Shown: positions 50,957-60,826, numbered from the stretch's first letter. The stretch: 64,000 bases of DNA from Candidatus Synoicihabitans palmerolidicus (GCA_020809425.1 JAGGDC010000003.1:392756-456755), one strand, 5' to 3'. Notes: generated by a model from the sequence alone, not told the origin. A program made the numbers and translations.

Positions 50957-51835
50957 GGGAAATTGATGGGACGGGAAGAGAACTCTCCCGCGAAATGTAG
51001 AGTACGATGGTCTCGAACGAACCCGTCGCGCGCGCCGTAGCGACAATCTCGGCGAGCGACGGGGCAGCTCCGGCGTGTTTCACTCGTTTCAAGCATTTCA
51101 TGATCACCCGAAAGATTTTGAAGAACGTGACCCCGTTGTGAATTTTGATCTTATCGAGCAACGGGAAGCCTTTGAAGGCCCGCTTTCCCTTGAAATCAAG
51201 CGAGGTGTAAATCATGGCCTGCCCCAACCAGCCCGAGTCGGCCAATTCGCGCTTATCCCACGAACCGTCCGAGGTCGACGCGCGTTGGATGGCGGCAAGT
51301 GGATTGAGGTGCACAATCGCGTCGTTCCCATTGACGATAGTGTAAAGCGTATCGATGGAACCCCCGCATAATTTGCGCTCTCACTCAGCAACTTTTTCGC
51401 ATGCGTCGTGCGCACCAAATCACCATGGGTGGTCATGATATCTCCTCGCAGAAAATGAGGTCCAAGTCATTCAACCGGTCTAAAAATTAAACCTCCCAGG
51501 TGCAGGAAATTACACTCCGGATGCTCATCCCCCAAAGTCAGGATTCGCCGCAGGTGAGTTTCGTGATCGGGTTGAAAAAGAATATCATCCTCCATGATGA
51601 GCGCATACGGCACATCGTGTTCAACCGCCTTCGAAAGGCAAGCCAGATGGGATTCCCCACACCCGCGCTCATTGTCAGCTTGTCGATCCGAGCGGAAGAA
51701 CTCGACCTGAGTCATCCCCACCCGACGCAATTCCGCGCTGACTTCGGACAAGCGGTCTTCGCGCTCTCGTAGATTAATGCACGTGAGGAGCGGGATATTG
51801 CCCCACACGGAGGTGGCTTCAGTGGTTTTCATCAC
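50949..51835 (-). pseudogene. GT25-family glycosyltransferase, nonsense and frameshift
   Basis: LPS-type glycosyltransferase family 25. N-terminal CINLREREDRLSEVSAELR and the metal/sugar motif GCGESHLACLSKA with YALIMEDDILF are clear. An in-frame TGA (51467-51469) follows LHLGGLIFRPVE; the same frame continues as LGPHFLRGDIMTTHGD. A missing G in a G run near 51378 shifts the rest, which then reads GSIDTLYTIVNGNDAIVHL as in relatives. GGA to TGA is a plausible origin of the stop. It sits between the beta-branching cassette and the carbamoyltransferase, so it was probably a tailoring gene. Confidence 0.8.
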
Positions 51836-51862
51836 GGAGGAGGGTTAATTGCGACGAGAAAT

Positions 51863-52648
51863 TCATGAGAACCCTATGCGGATACGCTTGGATACTTCGG
51901 GTATCGTAAAGGTCACTCCATGCATCTCCAGTTCGCGGCGCACCGCTTCACGGTAAGCTTCGTGGGTAGTCTCAAGTCGCCGCCGTTTCAGTTGCACCAA
52001 AGACTCGCGCGGCGTCTTCGCGAGCGCACGGGCCTGCGCCACCGCGCTTGGCACAACCTCCGTTCTCTTTCTCACCGGCACGCCTACCCCGCGATCCCGT
52101 AGCGATGCACCTCGAATGTTAGCCGCCATGAACAACATTTCCCACCCGATCATATCGCCAAAAACTCGAGGCAGGTTGAAGGTGCTCGCCATTCCCGGTG
52201 TAAATCCGAAGCCCATGAAGTTTGCGCAATACATGCTCTCCTCGGCCAGAAACATGAAATCCGCATGGGCACCAAATGCCAGCCCGCCACCAATGGCGTG
52301 CCCCTGCATCGCCGCAATCGTCGGTAACTCACAGTACCGCAACAAATCGAAGAATTTGAAGTCAGTGTAGCTCATTCGCCCCTCGGATATCGCGATGAGC
52401 TGTTCAGCGGTCCCCCCCCCGCAAAAGTAGGAATCGTAGCCGTGCACCACGACCACCCGGGCGTTCGGATTGGCGACGATTTCAGCAAACCCCTCCAGCA
52501 GCCCTCGTCCAATCTCCTGGCTAAACAAATTTCGCGAGGATCTATCCTCCATCGCCACGACCGCCACTGCAGGCTCCGCCCAGGTGAGCTTGACGCACCT
52601 TTCGACCCCTTCCCCTGATCCCGTCGCGCTCAAGATGAAACCTCCCAC
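51863..52648 (-). CDS. ECH2-type decarboxylase of polyketide beta-branching
   Basis: Crotonase-fold enzyme like PksI/CurF-ECH2. It removes CO2 from the methylglutaconyl-ACP made by ECH1 and leaves a beta-methyl branch on the chain. Oxyanion-hole and pocket motifs: VHGYDSYFCGGGTAEQL, MQGHAIGGGLAFGAHAD, YCANFMGFGFTPGMASTFN, which match this subfamily better than fatty-acid crotonases. 261 residues, 19-bp overlap with ECH1. Intact. Confidence 0.9.
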   Translation of the reverse strand: MGGFILSATGSGEGVERCVKLTWAEPAVAVVAMEDRSSRNLFSQEIGRGLLEGFAEIVANPNARVVVVHGYDSYFCGGGTAEQLIAISEGRMSYTDFKFFDLLRYCELPTIAAMQGHAIGGGLAFGAHADFMFLAEESMYCANFMGFGFTPGMASTFNLPRVFGDMIGWEMLFMAANIRGASLRDRGVGVPVRKRTEVVPSAVAQARALAKTPRESLVQLKRRRLETTHEAYREAVRRELEMHGVTFTIPEVSKRIRIGFS

Positions 52649-53394
52649 GGGAATCGACCCGCATTCACAAAATTGGCAATGCCTTCACGCACGGTCGGCT
52701 TGTTCAGCAACCGGCCAATTTCAGTAACCGCCGTCTGCTCCATTTCAGGGGTCAACATCCACATCTTCTGAAAATAGGATTTCAGTTCTACCACCGTTTC
52801 GTCCGTCAACCGACCCAGACGCAAAGAGAGCCTCCTGAGCGCCTCATCGAGTTCATCCGTGACTTCATCCACCAAATGATGGTTCAGCGCTTCCGCGACG
52901 CTCAAAGTTCGGGTCGTCATGGTCATGGCGTAAGCTTGTTGAAATCCCACTCGCCGTATCAAGAAAGGCACCACGCAACACGGGAGAATACCCCACAACG
53001 CCTCCGATAGGCTGAAAACACTGCGCGAAGTCGCCAACACCAGGTCGCTCGCGGCCACCAATCCGACCCCGCCCGCCATCACTTTTCCGTCTACCACCGC
53101 GACGATCGTTTTCGGTGAAGACGCCAGACGTTTCAGAATAGCCATGTAGTCCGCCGCGGCCATCTGGCTCTCAGATTCACCCGCAATCTCAACGAAATCC
53201 ATGCCGGTGCAAAATACGCCCGCTCCGCCCCGTAGTAGAATCATTCGACAGGTTGAAATGCGCTCGGCCTCGTCGAGAGCCGCGTTCAGTTCGCGCAGTA
53301 AAGTCGCGTTAATGCTATTGGCGCGCTCCGGTCGGTTAATCGTGATCGAGACGGTAAGCGCCGTCGATTCGACGAGCAAAGTTTCAAAGCTCAT
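52630..53394 (-). CDS. ECH1-type dehydratase of polyketide beta-branching
   Basis: Crotonase-fold enzyme like PksH, dehydrating the HMG-ACP intermediate. Motifs: ITINRPERANSINATLL, GVFCTGMDFVEIAG, VDGKVMAGGVGLVAASDLV, and FSLSEALWGILPCCVVPFL. I chose ATG 53394 (MSFETLLVES), although a start at 53433 would overlap the HMG synthase stop. Intact. The pair ECH1-ECH2 next to an HMG synthase is diagnostic of a beta-branching cassette. Confidence 0.9.
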   Translation of the reverse strand: MSFETLLVESTALTVSITINRPERANSINATLLRELNAALDEAERISTCRMILLRGGAGVFCTGMDFVEIAGESESQMAAADYMAILKRLASSPKTIVAVVDGKVMAGGVGLVAASDLVLATSRSVFSLSEALWGILPCCVVPFLIRRVGFQQAYAMTMTTRTLSVAEALNHHLVDEVTDELDEALRRLSLRLGRLTDETVVELKSYFQKMWMLTPEMEQTAVTEIGRLLNKPTVREGIANFVNAGRFPWEVSS

Positions 53395-53429
53395 CGTCAC
53401 CGCGCCTCCCCCACCATGCCGAACATTTA

Positions 53430-54662
53430 TCAACTCCAGTCATATTCCCGATGGTAGTTACGCACCCCTTTCAACACCAACAAACCACGGCCCGCCAAGG
53501 TTTGGTCGTAGAGGTTTCGGTAAGGAGCTAAGTCCACTTCCTGATCCTTCACGCCGAATACCCAGTCCAACCCGGCATCAAGCAGCTGCTCGTACTCCGG
53601 CATGGAAAGTACATACCGATCTGCTAGGGCGGCGGAGAGTGCGGCTCCTTTAAAAGAGGTTCTCGCGCCGGGTCCTGCCACTCCGCTGTAAAATTCGCCG
53701 CAGCACCCCGAGCCGTACGAATAGACTCCAATGCGTCGTGGTTGGAAAAGATCGGCCCCGTCAATTAGTCCGCACAACGCGAGATACACCGTAGCAGAAT
53801 AAATGTTACCGATCTCTGCGCAAAACCGCAGCGATGGCGTGACGCGTCGATCGAAGTCAGCCTCGGCCTCCGCCGGCGACGTGCCTCTCAATTTGCGAAG
53901 GAGCATTCGGTGCGCGCCTTTCACCATACCGGGAAATGGAGTGTGAAAGGCCAGATAATCAAAAGTCTCGAAGAAATCAGCTCCCTCCACTCTTCGCGCG
54001 TATTCCGCAAAACTGTGTTCCAAGCAATCGAGGTAAGCGATGAGCGATAAATCCGAATCACCGGTCTCGATGTCCGCCGCGGGGCGGCACGTATCCATTA
54101 CCTCATACCCATGGTAACCATTGGCCCCAAAATCCAATTCGAAAACGTCCGGCTCGTCGCCCACGATCATCGCCACCGCACCCGCACCTTGGGAGGGCTC
54201 GACGTAGCTACCCCGAATAGTCGCCCGTCCAATATCGGTCCCTATCACCAGAGCCTTTGCCCCCAGGGAAGCCTGTGAGGCCACAAAACCGACTGCCATT
54301 TGTAGCGCCGCAGTCGCGCCGTAACAGGCCTGTTTAATTTCGAACAAGCGGCAGGTGCGCCCAAGCCCGAGATAGTGGTGCACGTAGGTCGTCATCGACT
54401 TGCCAAAATCAATGCCCGATTCCGTGCCCACGATTACCAATTCGATGCGTGCTCGGTCTTCCGCCGACATGGCCTCGATCAGAGGTTTGGCGGCATTGAC
54501 CGCCAAAGTCACCGGATCCTCGCAAGGCAGGGCCACGGATTTTCGCACCAGCATGAGATTGTCAAACCTACGCATGTCCAGCTCCCGTACCTCAAATAGC
54601 ATGCGGATGTCGAGCACGGCCCGCGCCCCGTAGAAATTGATCGATTCGATACCAATACGCAT
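53430..54662 (-). CDS. HMG-CoA synthase-like beta-branching enzyme
   Basis: Adds an acetyl unit from donor ACP to the beta-keto group of a polyketide chain, like PksG/CurD. The nucleophile Cys is in FEIKQACYGATAALQMA; FHTPFPGMVKGAHR carries the catalytic His; IGNIYSATVYLAL and YSYGSGCCGEFYS are family motifs. 410 residues, the bacterial PKS form rather than the mevalonate enzyme. No other mevalonate gene is nearby. It starts 4 bp after the ketosynthase. Intact. Confidence 0.94.
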   Translation of the reverse strand: MRIGIESINFYGARAVLDIRMLFEVRELDMRRFDNLMLVRKSVALPCEDPVTLAVNAAKPLIEAMSAEDRARIELVIVGTESGIDFGKSMTTYVHHYLGLGRTCRLFEIKQACYGATAALQMAVGFVASQASLGAKALVIGTDIGRATIRGSYVEPSQGAGAVAMIVGDEPDVFELDFGANGYHGYEVMDTCRPAADIETGDSDLSLIAYLDCLEHSFAEYARRVEGADFFETFDYLAFHTPFPGMVKGAHRMLLRKLRGTSPAEAEADFDRRVTPSLRFCAEIGNIYSATVYLALCGLIDGADLFQPRRIGVYSYGSGCCGEFYSGVAGPGARTSFKGAALSAALADRYVLSMPEYEQLLDAGLDWVFGVKDQEVDLAPYRNLYDQTLAGRGLLVLKGVRNYHREYDWS

Positions 54663-54666
54663 TTTT

Positions 54667-55941
54667 TTAAGGAGCCGAGATCACCAAGCTGCTATTAAAA
54701 CCGCCGAAACCAAAGCTGTTCGACAGGGCCAGCCGAACCTCCGAACTTTCGGCATCAACGGCAACCAGAGAAAGTTGCGCATCGATGGGTTGGACGAGGT
54801 TCGGATTACCGTGGAGAAAACCCCCCTCGACCTGTAACAGGCAAGCCAATAGTTCCACCAAACCTGCACTACTCAAGCCATGACCCAGCAAAGCCTTCGT
54901 GGCATTGATTCGCGGCCTCCCCGGCCCTAGGCCAAAAACTTCCCGCAAGGCCTCGCATTCTGCGCGATCTCCAGCCGGTGATCCCGTTCCATGCGCGTTC
55001 ACGTAGTCTATCTCTTGAGCCGAAACGCCCGCCGCGGCCAAGGCCGCTCTCATCGCTTGCACCTCGGCTGCTGCCACCGGTTCGGGGCCATGACGCGCAT
55101 CCAGCAGTAACGACACTCCGAGAACACGCCCCCGCGCTGAAACGCTCCGCCTCCGGGCCGACTCGCCCGACTCAAGCACGACGGCGGCGGCCGCTTCACC
55201 CCACACGAATCCGTCGTGACCTTTGTCAAACGGCCGGGGTGCCGCCGACGCTTCTCCCGTCAAAGATGCGGCCCCTAATATGCCAAACGCTTCCAATTCA
55301 ACTGGAGACAAGACCGAGGCCGCCCCTACTACCACACAACGCTCCACCACTCCCGCGCGCACCCAATGCCAAGCCTGAAACAAGGCCGCATTACCACTCG
55401 CTGAGGCAGCTCCGACGGTCATACCCGGCCCCCGCACTCCCAACATCTGGCTGAGACAGCCGACCTGATTGCTGTCCGAATAGGAAACAGCGAACTTGGG
55501 ATTCACCCGGCGCTCGCTGGCAGCCAAAGCCCCAAGATTTTCTGCCATGTAATCCTGACTAAGATTGCTGCCGGCCACGATAATGCCCGTACCCGCGCCA
55601 AGGGCGGGATCCTCCGCATCAAGCCTCGCGTCGCGCCACGCCTCCACCGCCGCAACCGCACCGAGCCGGGTGGAACGGGTGGCATTGTGCAGCACTTTAC
55701 GAGCACGCTTCCAGATCCCAGACACGGGCGTCTCAATCTCCTCCAACCAACGGACGTGATCAAAATCCTGCACGCGCGCCGCCACCCGCGGACCTCTTGC
55801 GGTGATGAGCTCCGGGGGCAGCACCTGAACGCCCCGCTGCCCTTCACGCAGGGCCAAACCCAACTCCGTCATTGAAGAAGCGATACTGCAGATCACCCCG
55901 CCACCCGTGCACACCACTTCGTGTTCTCTCGCTCGTTGCAT
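54667..55941 (-). CDS. decarboxylating ketosynthase (active-site Ser) of the beta-branching cassette
   Basis: Ketosynthase fold, about 424 residues. The active-site Cys of condensing enzymes is replaced by Ser (TVGAASASGNAALFQ), while both His residues remain (VNAHGTGSPAGD, NATKALLGHGLSSAG). This is the PksF pattern: it decarboxylates malonyl-ACP to acetyl-ACP for the HMG synthase and does not extend chains. I chose ATG 55941, 13 bp after the ACP stop. Intact. Confidence 0.92.
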   Translation of the reverse strand: MQRAREHEVVCTGGGVICSIASSMTELGLALREGQRGVQVLPPELITARGPRVAARVQDFDHVRWLEEIETPVSGIWKRARKVLHNATRSTRLGAVAAVEAWRDARLDAEDPALGAGTGIIVAGSNLSQDYMAENLGALAASERRVNPKFAVSYSDSNQVGCLSQMLGVRGPGMTVGAASASGNAALFQAWHWVRAGVVERCVVVGAASVLSPVELEAFGILGAASLTGEASAAPRPFDKGHDGFVWGEAAAAVVLESGESARRRSVSARGRVLGVSLLLDARHGPEPVAAAEVQAMRAALAAAGVSAQEIDYVNAHGTGSPAGDRAECEALREVFGLGPGRPRINATKALLGHGLSSAGLVELLACLLQVEGGFLHGNPNLVQPIDAQLSLVAVDAESSEVRLALSNSFGFGGFNSSLVISAP

Positions 55942-55954
55942 CTTGATGATTCGC

Positions 55955-56227
55955 TCAACGAGAGCGGTCGCTGGTATGTCGTTTAAAAATCTCCACGAGG
56001 TCGGCGAGAGTACTGGCCCCATGTAACTCAACGGTGGGCACGTTCACCTGGAGTGCTTCACTCGCATACATGACCACTTCCACCCGGTCGATCGAGTTGG
56101 CACCGAGGTCGGTCATGTTGCTTTCCGGTACGATGTCATCGGGGTTAAGGTCGAAGACGACTTCCAACAAGTTGGCTTTGACGATTTCGAGGATACGTTG
56201 GGATTCCGGGTCCATTGGAACATTCAT
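55955..56227 (-). CDS. stand-alone acyl carrier protein
   Basis: 90-residue ACP with the phosphopantetheine Ser in DLGANSIDRVEVVMY and the usual four-helix pattern. As a free ACP next to the decarboxylating ketosynthase it is the acetyl donor of the HMG synthase (PksC-like). It overlaps the enoyl reductase stop by 4 bp (ATGA). Intact. It would need activation by the phosphopantetheinyl transferase at 57630. Confidence 0.93.
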   Translation of the reverse strand: MNVPMDPESQRILEIVKANLLEVVFDLNPDDIVPESNMTDLGANSIDRVEVVMYASEALQVNVPTVELHGASTLADLVEIFKRHTSDRSR

Positions 56228-57615
56228 GTTTCGATAAGTGACCGATAGCGCTGCGACAAAACTGCCGCCGCCCCCGTCATTAATTGATCGGCGATCAGGT
56301 CCACGTGCCGGTTACGCCAGTCGGCCATCGCCGTTCCGCGTACCCATTGGTTAAAAGCTCCCAAGGCCGGACCTGAGTGGATTTGAAAATCAGTTTGTTC
56401 GGCGGGTTCTCCCGCTAGGGCCAGTCGTGACGTGTGGACAAAATACCAGCGAAAGATCAGCGCCATGCGATGCTTCGGATCGCGTTCGGCTCGAGCAATG
56501 ACAGCGGGTGCTCGCTGCGCGTAAAACATTCGGGTCTCCTCCCACACCGCATCGAAGGAGCGTTTGAAATAACGCGTCTCAATCTGCTCCCGGGTTTTTG
56601 CATCGATCTGCTCAATCGAATCATACTGGCGATAGAGATCATACAGTTTCTTCGCGCGGCCCGGGAAAAGCAGTCCACGCTTAAATACCTGCACCTTGGC
56701 GCCCATTTCAAACATGTCGCCCGCCGGCACAATATCCATGTCCTGCGCCTCCGCCGCTTGCAGCATATCCTTCACTCGATCACTGGTCCCAGCTTCGACC
56801 GTGCATTGATTGACGGAACCCGTGAGCACAAAGTCGGCCCCCACTACAAACGATGCAGCCACCGCTTCCGGCGTCCCGAGTCCGCCGGCCGCGCCCACCC
56901 CAATCTTTCGCGCGTAGCCATGTTCCCGACTCAAGTCGTCTCGCAGCCTCAGAATGACTGGCAGTAACACATAAGCGACTCCACGATCCGTGTGTCCGCC
57001 CGAGTCTGATTCCACACAAATATCGTCCGCCACCGGCACCGTCGCCCCCCATTCCGCCTCCTCGGCGTTGATTAGTCCGCTCGCCAGTAGTGTCCGACGC
57101 AATACGTCTGGCACCGGACGTAAAAACTGCGCCGCTACTTCTGGGCGCGAGATCTTTGTCATAATCTGCCTCGGAGATCTTACCACACCGTCGGCATCGC
57201 GCGTCATCCCCCTCAATCGCAACCAGGCCAAATCCATCGAGATCTGGGTAAAGGCCGCCGCTTCGATGCGGGGCACGCGGCGTTCTAGTAATATCTCCGC
57301 AGTCGCGTGTTCGATCTCCGGATCGAAGGGTGCCGCCAGAAAATTGGCCCCATAAATTCCGGTTCCGCCCAACTGCTCCCCGATCCATTGCAAGTCTCGG
57401 TCTATCCGCTCGGGTTTGAGCCCACCCGTGCCTAAAAACCCCAACAACCTCGCTCGCCCAATGCGTACCACCAGCTCTTTTGAGGCAATCCCTTTGTACA
57501 TCGCTCCCGCGACATAGGCGTATTTTATTCCATGACGCCGTCGAAAAGCATCGCAGCCTAGCCGCCCCGGGTCGATCGCACGTAACGTTGGGGAATCCGT
57601 ATCAGCCAAGGGCAT
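56224..57615 (-). CDS. PfaD-type trans-acting enoyl reductase
   Basis: FMN-dependent enoyl reductase of the PfaD/PksE family, acting in trans on polyketide chains. Motifs: YAYVAGAMYKGIASKELV, LGFLGTGGLKPERID, GIYGANFLAAPFDPE, VESDSGGHTDRG (FMN/His), GVGAAGGLGTPEAVAASF, and QCTVEAGTSDRVKDML. I chose ATG 57615 (MPLADTDSPTLRAID). No acyltransferase domain is fused to it, unlike some PksE. Intact, 14 bp after the PPTase. Confidence 0.92.
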   Translation of the reverse strand: MPLADTDSPTLRAIDPGRLGCDAFRRRHGIKYAYVAGAMYKGIASKELVVRIGRARLLGFLGTGGLKPERIDRDLQWIGEQLGGTGIYGANFLAAPFDPEIEHATAEILLERRVPRIEAAAFTQISMDLAWLRLRGMTRDADGVVRSPRQIMTKISRPEVAAQFLRPVPDVLRRTLLASGLINAEEAEWGATVPVADDICVESDSGGHTDRGVAYVLLPVILRLRDDLSREHGYARKIGVGAAGGLGTPEAVAASFVVGADFVLTGSVNQCTVEAGTSDRVKDMLQAAEAQDMDIVPAGDMFEMGAKVQVFKRGLLFPGRAKKLYDLYRQYDSIEQIDAKTREQIETRYFKRSFDAVWEETRMFYAQRAPAVIARAERDPKHRMALIFRWYFVHTSRLALAGEPAEQTDFQIHSGPALGAFNQWVRGTAMADWRNRHVDLIADQLMTGAAAVLSQRYRSLIET

Positions 57616-57629
57616 AAATCGATCAAAAC

Positions 57630-58439
57630 TCACCGCAAATTGATGGTCGTGAAACAGTTCCCGAGTGCCAAGGCGGGTTTCTGCGGTAATGCCACTGCCA
57701 GAGCAAACTCCCTTAACCAATAGGCTTGGACGCCGTACTGTGCAAAGTGCCGGTAGCTGCCGCGCACGCCCGGTTCACCCGGTATCGACTCGACCTCCGC
57801 TATTTCGTAAAAAGAGCGCGGCGCCATCAGGCCGGTGCGCAATACCTTCGCCAATGCCTCCCGGATCGCCCAACTCACCGTCGGGCAGCGTTCCGCTGGC
57901 ACCCCCGCCCGCGCCAAGGCAGACCATTCCTCCGTGGAGATCTCGCGTCGCAAAATTTCCGCATGGGCGGGATCATCGCATTCCAGATCCACCGCCATCG
58001 GATGACCTTCGTCTACCGCCAACGCCGCGGCCCAAGCACCGCTGTGGGTAATACTCACAAGTGGGTTACCCGCGTTCCCGTTACCGTCATTGCCGTCGCG
58101 CACCACAGGTTGTCCGAACACTCCCGCCGCGACATGCCAAGCCTTGGCAGGCACCTCCGGTTTCCACGCCCCAAGCGCTAGTTTTGCAGCGTACCGACCT
58201 CTCAAGAATTCATCCTGTCGTCTCGGCACACCCGCCGACTTCCATCGTTCGACCTCTACAGGATGTAGAAAAACTTCCCGCCTAGTGTTCAACTCTGCTG
58301 CCGGGGTTTGGGTCACGCAGAATCCCACGCATTCTCGTGAGTAACTCGATTTATTCTCTCCATTTCGACGCGACTCCAAAGTCCATCGCCAAGATTCCGG
58401 CAAGGTATCCACGACCCTAGCAATCATATTAGTTCGCAT
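57630..58439 (-). CDS. 4'-phosphopantetheinyl transferase (Sfp type)
   Basis: Activates ACP and PCP domains with phosphopantetheine from CoA. Motifs: FLRGRYAAKLAL, PLVSITHSGAWAAAL, MAVDLECDDPAH (Mg-binding Asp/Glu), SWAIREALAKVLRTGL (WxxKEA-type, with Arg-Glu). First gene of the cassette operon, divergent from the PotD-like gene with a 108-bp gap that should hold both promoters. ATG 58439 chosen. Intact. Confidence 0.9.
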   Translation of the reverse strand: MRTNMIARVVDTLPESWRWTLESRRNGENKSSYSRECVGFCVTQTPAAELNTRREVFLHPVEVERWKSAGVPRRQDEFLRGRYAAKLALGAWKPEVPAKAWHVAAGVFGQPVVRDGNDGNGNAGNPLVSITHSGAWAAALAVDEGHPMAVDLECDDPAHAEILRREISTEEWSALARAGVPAERCPTVSWAIREALAKVLRTGLMAPRSFYEIAEVESIPGEPGVRGSYRHFAQYGVQAYWLREFALAVALPQKPALALGNCFTTINLR

Positions 58440-58547
58440 CACGGCAAGCCTTTGTATGTACCTATACCCGGAGCGGCACTTACCAAGGTTCGCTCGTGAA
58501 CCACCCCTTCTTGAACCACCCATTTCACTGTTCATAAACACCCTCGG

Positions 58548-59746
58548 ATGCGACGCCCGCCACCACTTTGCCAATTTCTAATCTGGATTTTTTTGATTGT
58601 CCTACCCTCCGTCGGTTGTCGCAAGATTAATAACCCGATGCCCAGTGACCTCGAAAGGTCCGGCTTTCTGATTAATTATAAAATTGCCAATCCCGAGTCC
58701 AAACTTGGCGAGATTGTCGCTCCGGTGACTAAACAATTTCCCCACACGCGTCTTTCCCTTCTATTACCACACGGTTCGATCCCATCACTCGTCTTTAAAC
58801 ATTATCAGGAGGCCTCTGGCGTCACGATTGATCCGACCTACTACGCTACCCATCAAGAATTCGATCAATTGCTCGTTGGTGGCACTCACCGGATCTCGCC
58901 ATCGTGAATAATCTCATGATTGAGAGCCTTCGGGCCGCCGGGAGGCTCGGCGATTTAAACTTCCAAAACATCCCTAACCGCAAGGAAGTGGAAGATGAGT
59001 TTACTGCTCTCCCGTTTGATCCGAGTGCGAGTAGCTACGTTCCATTAACTTGGCGCACTGTGGGCATCGCCTACAATGTGGCGATTCTCGACGAAACTCC
59101 TCGCACTTGGAGCGACCTCTTCACCCCGATCTCCCCGGATCGATAAGAAGCCGTTGGCGTCATCGGATTATTGGATGATTCGCATCTCCTTTTCGCGGCG
59201 GCCTTGCTCGCCACCGGCGCTTCACCTTCGTCGAATTCCGAAACTCAAATCAAGGTCGCAGGTGATTTTCTCGTGACCAGCACTGAACAAACGAAATTCG
59301 AATTCGTACATCACCAAGCTGTTGCTGATCTACTTCAAAACCATCACCTTATCGTCTGCATGGCGCTATCTTCCGACATTGCCCGGGCCGTGCAGAGCAA
59401 TCCAAACATCGGGTTCGTCGTTCCCGCCGACGGGACTTGGATATCTCTCGACTGCATCGTTGCCTTCGCTCCCAACGATGCCCACCAGAAGGAGATCGGC
59501 GAGGACTTCATCAACTTCCTTTTGTTGCCCTCCGGCGCCGCCGAAATCGCCAACTACTCCTTCAAAGCCAACACCGACCGTCGAGAGCGAGCGTTCCTCG
59601 AACCGGCCATCAAATTTGATCCCGCCTATCAATCCACCACTTACGGGTTGTCACCCTTGCGCATGAGCAACCAGGACCAGTTCCAACAGCAAATCTTCCA
59701 CCAAATCCCGCCTGAAATCGCGACGGAACCCTCTTCCTCCGATTAA
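58548..59746 (+). pseudogene. PotD-like ABC substrate-binding lipoprotein, two frameshifts
   Basis: Lipobox LPSVGC near residue 24 marks a lipoprotein. The sequence follows the spermidine/putrescine and iron binding-protein pattern (FKHYQEASGVTIDPTYY, VPLTWRTVGIAYNVAIL, WISLDCIVAFAPNDAHQ). Shifts near 58895 (before IVNNLMIESLRAAG) and 59140 (after DLFTPISPD) break it. No matching permease or ATPase lies nearby. First gene of the divergent operon. Confidence 0.75.
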
Positions 59747-59750
59747 ACAA

Positions 59751-60784
59751 ATGAGTGCTGCTACGTTGCCCGACACCTCGCCCGCCGTTCGGTTGCCTCT
59801 ACGATACTTTACGGGGCTGGATCCGACGGAATCGATTTTACCTCTGGTTGGTGGGCTTCCTCTTAACGGTACTATTTTTAGTTTTTCTAAGAGGCATGTT
59901 TTTCACGATTTCGGCCGGACATACTGGGGTGATTTTTACCGATTCGGTGGCGGAACCGAAACAAATTTGTCCGCGATGAGGGACTCCAATTCAGTTTCCC
60001 GTGGCATTACCCTACTCTCTACGACGTGCGGATACAGGAGCATGCGCATGCGTTCAATATCATTAGCAAAGACGGACTGACCATAGAGGTAGTGCTTTCG
60101 ATCCGCTTCCACCCAAAGGTCGAGTTGCTAGGCGTGTTGCACCAAGAAGTGGGTCCCGACTATCTCAATCTTATTGTCATTCCTGAAGTGCAGGCCCTCG
60201 CCCGGTCCACGTTCGGAGCCTACACGCCCGAGGAAATGTACCCCACCAAACGCACGCTCATTGAAGAAACATTGAGCCGGGCCACCAGTCAGGTCAGCGA
60301 ACGTTACGTCGTTCTGGACGATCTACTCGTCAAGGAGATCAAACTCCCTCCACTCATAAAAACCTCGATCGAGAAAAAACGGGTCGAACAGCAAAATGCT
60401 CTCGCCATGTCATTTCGCATCCAACGCGAGGAACAGGAAGTGGTTCGAAAGATTATTGAGGCCGGTGGCACCGCAAAGGCTAATGCGCTCCTACACCCCA
60501 CGCTCAATGAGGATCTCCTTCGCTACCGGGGTATCGACGCCACGCTGCAGCTGGCCTCCTCGAACAACGCGAAGGTCATCGTGATCGGAAATAACGACGG
60601 CCTTCCTCTGATCCTCGATCCGTCCAAGATTACGCCTGACTCACCTTCAACCAAAACCACGCCATCTACCACGTCGCTGGTCGAACCGAAGCCGCCCGAA
60701 TCCGACCCCTCGGGAACCGCTGACAAAACTCCTTCCCCTGCTCCGGCCCCCTCGGGAGTCGCTGGCATCTCCATCGCCCCGTGA
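59751..60784 (+). pseudogene. SPFH/prohibitin-family membrane protein, frameshifted
   Basis: One N-terminal membrane helix (FYLWLVGFLLTVLFLVFL), then the SPFH domain (FTISAGHTGVIFT; IISKDGLTIEVVLSIRFHPK; PEVQALARSTFGAYTPEEM), then a coiled coil (EKKRVEQQNALAMSFRIQRE) and a Pro/Ser-rich tail. Shifts near 59815, 59940 and 60005. Prohibitin-like proteins organise membrane microdomains; why one sits among biosynthetic genes is unclear. Starts 5 bp after the PotD-like gene. Confidence 0.75.
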
Positions 60785-60826
60785 CCCGCCGCCATCTTAC
60801 CGACCTTTCACCCGGATCTTAGACCG

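Noticed and set aside
40804..51835. Stop-codon reassignment (TAA/TAG as Glu, TGA as Gly)
   Set aside because: Stops at conserved Glu and possible Gly sites suggested it, but intact genes here end normally with TAA, TAG and TGA, and the affected genes also carry indels. Nonsense mutation is simpler.
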